A DNA stretch of 64,000 nucleotides. It comes from Malania oleifera (taxonomy: Eukaryota; Streptophyta; Magnoliopsida; Santalales; Ximeniaceae). This document shows, in pieces, positions 23,290-35,338 of the stretch (position 1 is the first letter of the stretch; every line of letters begins with the position of its first letter). The stretch covers positions 10,368,062 to 10,432,061 of the forward strand of contig NC_080418.1 in assembly GCF_029873635.1 (NCBI RefSeq). Direction: 5' to 3'. A program made the translations under genes and the position numbers. The notes below the pieces were generated by a model that worked only from the letters and a program-made list of their open reading frames with translations, was not told where the DNA came from and did not search any database.

Positions 23290-24227
23290 GTATGTTATTA
23301 CAAAATTTAGAAAAATGCTATCAATCTATTTACGCTAAATAATATATTATCATGTACTATATGTTATTAGAACCCGGATGATAGTTCATATTAGTTTTAG
23401 GAGTACGGTATCGTAGCTATACAGTTCAATTCAGTTCTGACTTGTGCTAACTGCCCCTATTAGTAGAAGGGGTGGGAGATGGATAGTCGATGTGACTTTC
23501 AGTGTAGAGTTGTAGACGTTCACTTCGCGGTCCATACCAGGGTGTGGTGGGCCTATCGTATTTATAGACATTTTTGACTCGGCAGTGGTCGACCAACGAT
23601 TGTCGGGTCCTACCTTCGGGCTACACAACCCGTCGTGGGGGGTAATACATGACAACAATTAGCTATTCATCTTAGGTAAATTTCAGAATTACTAGTTATA
23701 TTAAATGATTTTATGAACAATATGATTTAATATAACTATGAGATTGTATGTTATTCAGTTATGTTATTATCAATGTTTTCAAGCATGCAATATGTACTGT
23801 ATATTTATTATAGCACCTAAATATTCATGTTGTCACACAACTGTATTTAGTTTATTTCCCTTACTAAGAGGTGTCTCACCTTAACTTAAATCATTTTAGG
23901 GAACCCAGGAAGACAGACGGACCAAGCCTGCCGTTGAGACAACCTATACTACCCTGCTAGGGGGGTGAGTTTTTGGAGTTAGGATCAGTAGGATTTTTTT
24001 GTAAGATCCTAGATGTATCTTTTGATCTTTTGGGGAATGCACATATATAGTATTATGGTGGAATGTAGGTAACTCCGGTACGATGTACTTTGTGGTTTGG
24101 TGAATGAAATTTATATTTACTGCTGCTTAAGTTTTCGCTGTGTACGTCAAGTGTGTCCCCGTTACCCATGGGTTCAGATATGATAATTGTGATGATTGAT
24201 ATGTGGTAAATTAAGCAGATCGTTACA
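23290..24227 (+). mobile_element. Ty3/gypsy LTR copy F, right part
   Basis: Continues copy F after the SIRE-like LTR. The shared block is at 23590-23655 (GGGCTACACAACC, then GGGGGGTAATACATGAC), the GAGGTGTCTCACC stretch at 23867, and the LTR end TTAAGCAGATCGTTACA at 24227. Confidence 0.75.
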
Positions 24228-24830
24228 AATATACTATCTCTTCTGAAGGATAAACATTTCACCTCTTTAGAAGGTCGAATTTAACATCTTTATAGGAAGT
24301 TAAAAATATACCCTCTTTAGGAGGTAAATATTTACCATCTCTTCTGAAAATTAGATACATAGCCTTTTCAGGAAATTTATCTCTTCGGGAGATTAAATAT
24401 ATAGCGAGAGATTTAAATATATAATCTATTCAGGAGAACTATCTTAGCATCTCTTTTGGAAATTGATATTTTTTAAACTTTAAGAGACATATTCTCTTCT
24501 GGAGAGTATTATATGCTTGTGGAGTAAAAGTTACAAGAAATAAATTAAATAAGATTTAAAGAAATATATCAGATAGTTAGAGTCATAAAAGATGTAGAAA
24601 AATAAATGAAAAAAAATAAAGACGAGACAAAAATTTTACGTGATTCGAATATACCTACTCTATGGACGGATGAGACAAAAAACTTTACTATCTTGGACGC
24701 AATTATAAGATAATTTGGAACTGATCTTGTATAAAATATTGGACTCAATCTTATATAAGATATTTTTTTTCTTTTTATTTCTCCCTTTCTTTTTATATGC
24801 TTATTTACTTTAAGCATAAAAATATGTGCG
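24228..24830 (-). mobile_element. Copia 5' LTR, outer part, abutting the TOC75 promoter
   Basis: It contains about nine near-palindromes spaced roughly 25-30 bases (for example CCTCTTTAGGAGGT, CTCTTCGGGAGATT, CTCTTCTGGAGAG). TTTTACGTGATTCGAATATACCTAC (24635-24659, parts quoted) resembles a motif frequent in plant copia LTRs. The outer end is not sharply defined; host sequence must begin before 25007. Confidence 0.5.
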
Positions 24831-25006
24831 TTTCCGATTAGAAGGAGAATGTGAATGTAGAGTAATTAGGACACTGGGATGAAAAATGAAGGTGCGGAAG
24901 ATGTACTGCATAACATATTTGTCTTTTTGTTAGTTCATTTGCCCTTTATCTTTGCGTTTCCGTCTAGTCTCTCTCTACCCCAGTCTTCGTCACCATCTCC
25001 TCCAAA
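24831..25006 (+). promoter_or_regulatory. TOC75 proximal promoter and 5' leader
   Basis: The remaining upstream sequence between the copia fossil and the TOC75 ATG. A pyrimidine-rich stretch at 24962-25003 (CTCTCTCTACCCC) looks like a Y-patch/leader as found in many plant housekeeping genes. No clear TATA box is visible in the last 100 bases. The retrotransposon nest therefore lies within about 0.2-0.4 kb of the start codon. Confidence 0.5.
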
Positions 25007-28000
25007 ATGTCGTCGATCGGCGCGCGGGAGCTGCTTCTCACTCCCCCACTGGCTCCGTCCCGCTGCCCCCGGCGCAGAGCAGCCTCCGTCGCTCCATACG
25101 CCGCCAACTCCAGCACCACCGCCTCCCCCTTCACCATCAAATGCGACCTATCCTCTTCCAACCAAAACCCTGAACCCCTAAATCGCACAGCATTCTCTAA
25201 ACCCCTCTATACTCTCGGTAAAACCCTAGCATTCTCCGCCGCCGCCACTACCGGCTTCCTCGTCTATCTATCCCCTCTCCCTTCTCTTGGCAATGGCTCC
25301 GGCAGCGGCGGAGGCGGAGGCGGAGGATGGGGCGGTGACGGCGGCGGGGATGGAAGCGGCGGTGGCGGCGAATTCTGGTCGAGACTGTTCTCTCAGCCCG
25401 CCATGGCCAGAGAGGACGAGTCCGAATCATCCCAAGAATGGGACTCTCACGGCCTCCCTGCCAACATCGTTGTCCAACTCAACAAGCTCAGCGGTTTCAA
25501 GAAGTACAAGATCTCGGATATTCTGTTCTTCGATCGCCGGAGATGGACTACTGTGGGCACCGAAGATTCGTTCTTCGAAATGGTATCTCTTCGACCTGGT
25601 GGCGTTTACACCAAAACTCAACTTCAGAAGGAACTCGAGACCCTGGCAACGTGTGGAATGTTCGAGAAAGTGGATCTCGAAGGGAAAACCAATCCGGACG
25701 GGACCATAGGGGTGACGATATCGTTCACGGAGAGCACGTGGCAGTCAGCGGACAAGTTCAGGTGCATCAACGTGGGGCTTATGCAGCAGTCGAAGCCCAT
25801 AGAGATGGACCCAGACATGACCGATAAGGAGAAGCTGGATTACTTCAGGAGCCAAGAAAAGGACTACAGGAGGAGAATTGAGAGGGCGAGACCGTGTCTA
25901 TTGCCAGTGGCGGTGCACCAGGAGGTGCGGCAGATGTTGAGGGAGCAGGGGAAGGTGAGTGCGCGGTTGCTCCAGAGGATCCGGGACCGGGTTCAGAAGT
26001 GGTACCACGATGAGGGGTATGCGTGTGCGCAGGTTGTCAATTTTGGGAATTTGAACACAAAGGAGGTCGTTTGTGAGGTGGTGGAAGGGGATATTACGCA
26101 GATGGTGATACAGTTTCAGGATAAGCTTGGCAATGTATGTGAGGGGAACACCCAACTTGCTGTTGTGAGGAGAGAATTGCCCAAACAGGTACAATTCAAT
26201 GGCTTTGCTTCTATTGCACTGTTTGTTTGTTTTAATCAATGGGTCCTTGGCTCTTCGTTGGCTGATTGCTGAATTTGTGAATTGGGTTTTGCTCTGTTAT
26301 TGTGCGTATGTCTCTGTTAGACCATTAATTTCAAAACTTCAATGCGTGTTTGAATATATTTGCTTCTATTGATCTGAATATCTGCTTGTTTATTGGTTCT
26401 TTGTCAAATAAATTGATGATTCTGTGAATTAGGTTTTGCATTGTTGTTGCGTATTGTTGCTGTTGAACTGTAAGTTTTGAGATTTCAATCTGCATTTGGA
26501 TGTATGATAATTTATTTGGTTGTGTGCGAATTGAACTTCAGCTTAGACAAGGACGTGTTTTTAACATAGAGGCTGGAAAGCAAGCTCTGAGGAATATAAA
26601 TTCTTTAGCATTGTTCTCTAACATTGAGGTCAACCCCCGACCCGATGAGAAGAATGAGGGTGGTATTATAGTTGAAATCAAGCTTAAAGAACTAGAACAA
26701 AAGACAGCTGAAGTTAGTACCGAGTGGAGCATAGTTCCTGGACGGGGTGGGCGCCCCACGCTGGTATTGTTGGGTTCAACTGCTACTTTGTTTGTCAAGC
26801 ATCATAGATTTTCGTTTACAATATCATAGCTCTAATTGAGTGTTGTTTCATCTGTGTAAATGCCTGTTTAGGCTTCAATCCAGCCTGGTGGAACTGTTTC
26901 CTTTGAACACAGGAACATCAAAGGGCTAAATAGATCAATACTTGGTTCAGTTACCACTAGCAACTTCCTAAACCCTCAGGTCACTTTGTCATAAATTATT
27001 TTATCTTTTATTTCTTATTTGTTTTAGACTGAATCAGTGCTATCTTTGTGAGACATTGAGTCATAAGAATGTTCTTGGAAATAATTTCCTCAGGATGATC
27101 TTGCCTTCAAGCTTGAGTATGTGCATCCTTACTTTGATGGTGTATATAATCCTCGTAACCGTTCTTTCCGAGCCAGCTGCTTTAACAGCCGGAAGCTGAG
27201 TCCAGTCTTCACTGGAGGGCCAGGAGTGGATGACGTTCCTCCTATATGGGTTGATCGAGCTGGCGTCAAAGCAAACATTACAGAGGTAGATTATGACTGC
27301 TCCCCTGCAGCAATGCCTTCTTGACTGATGTCTGTCTTAGTTGCATGGTTCACATTGGTGTTTCCTTCTGTCTTCTTATTGTCATTGGCATGGCAGAATT
27401 TTACTCGCCAGAGCAAATTTACATATGGACTTGTGATGGAAGAGATAACAACACGTGATGAAAGCAGTCACATTTCTCCACATGGTCAAAGGATGCTGCC
27501 AAGTGGTGGAATTATTGATGGACCTCCAACCACTCTCAGTGGTACTGGCATTGACCGAATGGCATTTCTGCAAGCAAATATCACACGTGATAACACCAAG
27601 TTTGTAAATGGAGCCATAGTCGGTGAGAGAAATGTGTTTCAAGTGAGTATCATCGTACTTTTTATTGTCTTTGTATGTAATGATCACACTCATATATACT
27701 ATTGAAAACATAATTCAATGTCCTTTATCTGTCAAAACTTCCTAGCCTGTATATGATCAGTTTGATTGACTGCTGCATTTGAGACTGCTATGGTGCACAC
27801 ATTTGAAAGAAACATTTACACCAATATTTTTTATTCATTATGGGTCCTTCTGATATTATTTTCCTTCTTCATATTCTCTAGCTTCGTATCTGAGTTTTTC
27901 CTTTTTGAAGTAAATCATGAGAATAAATAATCCTGAACCATTGCCGTTTAGGTGAATTCGTCATATATTTGGTTGATGCTTTGAAATATTTGACCTTTTG

Positions 28001-31000
28001 ATGTAAAAATTTCTGTTTGTTTATATATCATGAAGGATGCATTTGATTTTTTGCTTCTAAAAGCCTCAAAACCTTCGTGGGACTTGGGAGTCCTGATGAA
28101 GGATTGCTTCTTAGGCAGTTAGGCCAGTCATACCCACATATTTTAGGTATGGGCTTGGGAAGTTAGGGATTATGTATTAATTTGGGAACTATGTCTCTTA
28201 AGTAGTTTTTAATTAATATGGGATTCTTTAAATATGTGTTCTACCCTATAACTGTAGGGTGATTAGTTATTATATGTTAAGTTGCGCAATTTCAATTGAA
28301 TCAGAAAATGGAGGACCACCTGTTCCCACTAGGCCGCCCATTTGCACACGTATTTTAGGCATAAGTTTAGGAAGGTTTAGGAAATACTTCTTTTTATTTT
28401 TAGGGATTTTAGTATTTGTAAATATGTGTTTAGTTGGGTCCTATTTGTAAATATGTGTTAGTTGTATTAGTAGTATAAGTGCTGGACATGCAAGTTATTG
28501 TACAGTTAATGTTTTGAATCAGATTGCAGTTTCCCTCTCTGTCTCTCTCTCTCTCCCGCAGGTTCTGCTATTCTTCTTCTTCTTCCTCCTTTCTTCTCCT
28601 TTGCCCTTCTCTTATCTCTCTTCTAATTCTGTCTCTCACCCCTGTTCTGTTCTGTATTACTGCTGCTGCTGCCGCTTATCTTCTTCTTCTTCTTCTTATC
28701 TAATTCTTCTTCTCCCTCTTCTTCTTCTCATTCTCACAATTATATATATATATATATGTTCTAACATCTGTCCTACATCAAATTGATGTCAGAGCACACC
28801 ACGATCACCACGCAGCCATTTGAAGTCTGGATTCCCAGAAATTCAAACACTGTGCACTGCCGAAACTTCCCATAAAATACCAGTCGTGTCCCTAAAACTC
28901 GAACACCCTTTTCCACCAACCAAACCACGTCACCTCCCTTACCACAACAACCAGACACCGCAGAAACCCCTTCCCCTACAATTTCATCCCCAACCAACAA
29001 GGGAGTGGTCCCCATGCGCCACCTGAAAGTATCCCAGCTGGCAGCTCTTATAAATCCCCTATTTCCTGCATTTTTTTTGGTTACACCTTCACCATCACTG
29101 GAATCCTTACCCCCTGATCCACCACCAGCCGGAACCCCATCGCCGGCTGTTCACACACTCCACGTGCCGGCCACGTGCGTGGGCATGTTGCTGGAGTTCC
29201 CCTGTTTTTCCCAGACTCATGAGAAGACTGCTTCCTGCTTCGAGAATTTGACTTGTTCCCTAAGATTATGAAGCTCTCAGAGGGGAAATTGAGTTATCAA
29301 GCTTGGTTTGCATTCCCAAGATCACATACAGCCTAATATTAGGCTTCCTGAGCAAATTTCAGACTTTTGAAGCACCGTCAGCATTCAGATCGAGTTCAAA
29401 CTACTGTTTGACAGCTGTTTTCCTGAGAATCGGGGAGTAGGGACTTGAGAAATTGCTGATCTAATATTGGAATTTGATGGCGAACTCACGTTGTGCTCCA
29501 ATTTCTTGGCAGGGTGAACAAACTCTTGCATTTTCTTGACTATTGTTTGTATGAGTGGGGAGAATTTGTAGTTGCATACTTCCAAGTTTCTTATTACTCA
29601 AAAAAAAAAAAAAAAAAAAATCTGTCCTTTGTTCTGTACATTCTCCTACCTAACTCATCATTGTATCCTTGTTCAAATCCATACATTGTCAATCCCATGC
29701 TGCCATGTTATGTGTGACCATATCCATTCATATGCATTATGTTCTATAGCTTTATGTTTGTGCACTGTAGTAATTTTAGGATTCATATCATTCATGGTCA
29801 AGTTTAGTCCTCCTTAGCATAATTGTAGCATATTGCATTAACCATGGCCACCAACAAAATCATTGACCCCAACGAACTTGCACCCACTGACACTTAGTCC
29901 TTGCCTACCAGATTAGACACTCTTCAGGATTCTGTGGACCAAAAGATTGAGCACCTCACACAACTATTTGACCAAGTCTTGAGGATGTTAGGTAAACGCC
30001 CTGTTGTGGAAGACATGGAGCCATTTGTTAGGCACCCTAATGACTCCCCATATTTAGTAGGGTGAGCCCAAGGTATCCTTCCTACTCTCGGGGTTCCTCT
30101 AGTACCTAACAATATGAGTCAAGCTCCAAAACAGACCGGTAGGCCAGTTCACCCCACCCCCCCAGCCTCAAGTTAATCTAGAGTATAGGCTTGAGGAAGG
30201 TAACCTTGAGGATTTTAATGATGTAGTGTACCAATTAACCCTAGGCATGCTCCACATTCCCCTAGGCAGGGTTGGGAAGACTATGGAGATGTGACAAAAA
30301 GAGGTCAAGGTGGATGTGCGTGTTTATGATGGGAAACTCAGCCCAAGCTCATTTTTAGACTGGGTACTGGAGATGGAGGACTTCTTTAATTGGTACTGTA
30401 TATGGGGTAAGGATAAAGTTCGGTTTGCCACGATGAAGCTAGTAGGACTGGCAAAGAAGTATCGGCAAATTGCATAACAAACCCTAGAATGGTTAAGTGA
30501 ACCTCTTATTACCCAATGGGAAGTGATGAGATAAAGATTGAAAAAAAAATACATCCCTCCTTCCTTTAGGAGCCACCTGTTTAGTGAGCTCTTGAGCCAT
30601 AAACAAACCACTACTGTAGCTAGCTACATTGATCGATTTGAGGAACTAATGCTTAGAAGTGATGTTGTTGAGGTCACACATCATACTGTAGCGAGGTTTG
30701 TGAATGGTCTTAAGGAGGATGTCAAGCAAGAGGTTGAGTTGTTCTCTCCAGAGTCCTTAGAGGCAGCCTATCAAAAAGCCCTTGCCATCGAAGGTACCTC
30801 AAGAGCTCTTGTAGGTCTTCATCCCAGGTGAGTGAGTCACGTAAGTCCAAATCATTTCCTCACCCTCGGCCTACCATCCCTCAATCTACCCTTAGAGAGA
30901 ATTTTGCGAAGCAAATAGAGTCGCATCATGTTATTTGCTCTAGTGGACTCAGTATTCCTCAAGCTAGTAACTTATCTATGCAGCATGGTTTTAAATATTG

Positions 31001-34000
31001 GTCGCAATTGTTACGTAACGCCGTTACATAACGGTTTTTTGGGTTCCCGACATTGTTATACACCTCAAAATCGGTGGGAAGAAAAATCACAGCTGTAGCG
31101 GTCGTTACAGACTGCGACTATCATGTAAAGGCGGCTATAGCCATTGCATAACCATTGCAGGACTATTTTGCCAAAAAAAAAAATTTATTTTTTATTTTTT
31201 CTTCTCACTTTGTTTTTCCTCCCTCTTTCATAAATCATTCTCAATATACTATGTGGCGAGAGGGGGAAAAGATTATAATAAGGATTATAATGATACAAAA
31301 TTTATTATTATTATTATTTTTTAAATACTCACAAGAGATGCATTAATTAACAATTTGAAAATACTAACTTGTTAGGAAAATATTTTATTTTGATAATAGC
31401 AATTTGATATTTACGTTCTATATTTTTCGACTTCAACCTTATTTCTTTCTAGTTATTGTATATTTGTATTATTCATGTCTTATGTGTCTAATAGATTAAT
31501 GAAGTGTATAATGTATTTTGTTTTATTAATTAAGCTAGCACATATAAGAATTTATCACACATAAGAACAATGAGAAGTATAAATGCCACACACGCACGTA
31601 ATTTTTCTATCAAAGGTGGTTTAAAACAAATGTATACTTCTTGCTCTTACCAAACAACTTTTAGTTAGTTGAACTAAAAGATTCAAAATACACTAAAACT
31701 CTTTTTAAGAAAGGTTAAATGTTTAAAACATGCAAATACACTGATATGCACAAGTTTGTGTGTGCTTGAAAAAAATTCACAACCTGTTACACTTGCTTCC
31801 CGTTATGTACCATCCACTACTCCCGCTTCCCGTTGCACCCGTTACCGTTATGTTACACTATCCGCTAATGCAATTTAAAAGCATGCTGTGCAGTGTCATT
31901 GTTGCCATGCTAGAGGTCATATTGCTGTCTATTGTTCGCAACAAACTTTAGCTTTAAAACGTGAGACTAATGATTTACCTGACTGTGAGGATCAGGTTGT
32001 AGATGCTTTTGAGGAGGATGGCCGCCATGTTAGTGTGGTTAGGTGTGTCTTATCCACTACCATGGATAGTGAGAAGTGGAAGCAGACCACTATTTTCCAC
32101 ACTTTCATTCATTGTGGAGAGAGGACATGTAAGCTTGTTATTGATGGGGGTAGTAGCATGAATGTGATCTCCAAGGCTGCTCTAGGAAGATTAAACCTTA
32201 AAGGAGAGCCACACCTTTAGCCTTTTAAGGTGAATTATGTAAATAGGACAAATCTACCCGTTACCGAGAGGTGTCTTGTACCCATCCAAATGGGAGATTA
32301 TACGGATAGGGTCTATTGTGATGTACTCTTGATGGATGTGACCTATATCTTGTTAGCGCAACCGTGGTTTTATGATCATGATGTCACTAATCATGGTAGG
32401 GAAAACACTTATGTGTTTAGGCACAAAGATAAGAACATCATTTTGACCCCTACCAAGCCCACTCCCAAAGATCCTAAGTTAAGGAACAAGATGGTTTGCA
32501 AGCTCCAGTTCAAAGAAATGTTCACTTGTTTGATTGTAGGACTTTTGAGCGCGAGAGCTTAGAAAATAGGTGCATTTTAGCTGTCATCGCTCGAGAGGTT
32601 CCTTCTGAGGAGCAAGAATCTTTATGTGAGTACCCACTTAAGGTAGGAGAGTTGCTAGTTGAGTTCCATGATGTTGTGCCTTGTGAGTGACATAGTGAGC
32701 TACCACCTATGCAAGACATTCAACATGCCACAGATCTCATTCTAGGTTCATAACTACCTAACATGCCACATTATAGGATGAAGCCTAAAGAGCGTGTTGA
32801 ATTGAATAGGCAGGTGGGAGGACTCCTTGAGAAGGGCTTTGTGAGAGATAACCTTAGTCCATGTGTTGTACCAGCTTTCCTAACTCCTAAAAAGAGATGA
32901 ATCGTGGAGGATGTGTGTGGATAGTAGAGCCATCAATAAAATCACCATCAAGTATAGGTTCCCTATCCATAGACTTGAAGATATGCTCGACATGCTGGCT
33001 GGCTCTAGTTGGTACTTCAAGATTGACCTGCGTAGTGGGTATCACCAAATTAGAATTAGATTGGGAGATGAGTGGAAAACGACCTTTAAGACCCATGACG
33101 GTTTTTGAGTGGTTGGTCATGCCATTTGGACTTTCTAATGCACCTAGCACTTTCATGAGGGTTATGACACATTCTACAACCATTCATAGGAAAGTTCCTA
33201 GTGGTCTACTTTGATGCTATACTGGTCTATAGTAGATCTAGGGAAGAGCATTTGATACATTTTCACGAGGTCTTTGCCACCTTGAAGGGAAGCGAAGTTG
33301 TTTGCTAAGCTCAAGAAATGCAGCTTCCTACAATCTAGTGTGCTCTTTCTTGGTTTATTGATTTTTGCACAAGGAATAGCCACTGATCTAGAAAAGGTTA
33401 GAGCCATTAGAGAGTGGCCTGAGCCTCAGACTAGGTTCATAGTTTTCATGGCCTCGCTACTTTCCATAGGTGATTGTAGGGCATTTTGGCACCATCATGG
33501 CTCTTATCACTGAGTTTTTGAAGAAAGGAGAGTTTCATTGGACCCCATCAACTGCTAGAGCATTTAGATAGGTAAAACAAAAAATGATTGAAGCACCTGT
33601 AGTTAGGCATCCGAACTTTAGTAGAGTTTTTGAGGTGGCTTGTGATGCCTCTGCGATAGGTATAGGTGGGGTCTTGAGTCAAGAGGGACATCCTATAGCA
33701 TTTTTTAGTGAAAAACTCTTAGATGCCAAACAAAGATATAACACATGATAACGAGTTTTATGCAGTAGTGACATCTCTCCAACATTGGAGTTACCATAGT
33801 ATTTAAAACCGTGCCTAGGCGTGAGGCGCAGTGAGGCGACCTCCATAATGTTTGATTCCATGTAATAAGACTTCTGATGCATCTCATGTAGGTAAATTGT
33901 TCTTTAGAGAGGTTGTCAAATTGCATGGGTTGCTGACCTCCGTAGTGTTTGATAGGGATATCAAGTTCTCATGCTACTTTTGGAAGACACTTTGGAAAAT

Positions 34001-35287
34001 GTGTGGAACTCACTTGTTTTATTCTTCTGCATGCCATACTTAAACTGATGGGCAGACTGAGGTTGTGAATCGTAGTCTTGGTGACCTACGTAGGTGTGTT
34101 GTGGGAGAAAAACAGGGCAATTGGGACTGGTGCCGCCTACTGTTGAGTTTGCTTATAATAATTCTGTGAATAGGTCCACAGGTAAGAGTCCTTTTGAGTG
34201 TGTATTTGGTTACAAACCCCGTGCACCCATTGATCTTGTTCCTTTTCCACCGAATGCCTATATTTCTGAGCCTGCTGAGTCTTTTGTCCATCACATTCAT
34301 GAGCTGCTTGCTGAGGTTAGGCGAAAACTTGCTATGAGTAATATGGATTATAAGCTTGCTGCAGGTATACATCGTAGAGCTAGAGACTATAATGCAGGTG
34401 ATAATGTCATGGTTCGCATAAAACTTGAGTGCTACCCTAGAAATTCATTTAAAAAGCTCCATGCTTGTGCCGTTAGCCCTTTCCTCATTCTTAAGAAACT
34501 TGGACCTAATGCATATTGACTTGATTTACCACCTCATATAACCATTAGTCCAGTTAATGTAGAGGATTTGGCACCTTACCGAGGCACTTTTGAGCCTTCT
34601 GGTTTGCCATTTGATGCCCATGCAGGTTCAGCCGTTCCTCAGCCTCCCTCTATTTCTCGACCGCAGGAAACAGTCTAGTCTATTTTGGATGATGAGTTTG
34701 TGTCGTCTCCTCATGGTGGTTTTCAGCGCTAGTTGGTTCAGTGGAGGGTCGGTCCAAGTCAGAAGCTACATTGCTTGCTGAGGATGATGTTCGTGACAGC
34801 GCTCCTGATTTGCTGGAGTCGTATTTGCAGTCCCACTCTGTGGGGCTGAGTTCCTTTCAGCCGGGGGAGAATGATGGAGGACCGCTTGTACCCCCTAGGC
34901 CGCCCATTCGGCACACGTATTTTAGGCCTAGGTTTAAGAAATATTTCTTTGTATTTTTAGGGATTTTAGTACTTGTAATTATGTGTTTAGTTGGGTCCTA
35001 TTTGTAAATGTGTTACTTGCATTAGTGGTACAAGTGCTGGACATGCAAGTTATTGTACAGCTAATGTTTTGAATGATATTGCAGTTTTCCTCTGTCTCTC
35101 TCCCTCAGGTTCTGCTATTCTTCTTCTTCTTTTTCCTCCTCCTCATCCTCTCTTCTCCTTCTCCCTTCTCTTATCTCTCTTCTAATTCTGTCACCCCTGT
35201 TCTATTCTGTAACTTCTGTTCTGTTCTGTAATACTGCTGCTGCTTCTTCTCTTCTACTTCTTGTCTACTTCTTCTTCTCATTCTCAC

Positions 35288-35338
<51 letters not shown>

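Noticed and set aside
25287-25709. Open frames overlapping TOC75 exon 1 in other frames
   Set aside because: Shadow frames caused by the GC-rich glycine-coding stretch; the TOC75 frame is supported over its whole length.
28820-29271. Pro-rich open frames after the left LTR in intron 5
   Set aside because: They lie in the untranslated leader of the gypsy element and lack gag features.
33795-33850. TTTAAAACCGTGCCTAGGCG, resembling a hAT-type element end
   Set aside because: No second end or 8-bp duplication was found nearby; too short to call.
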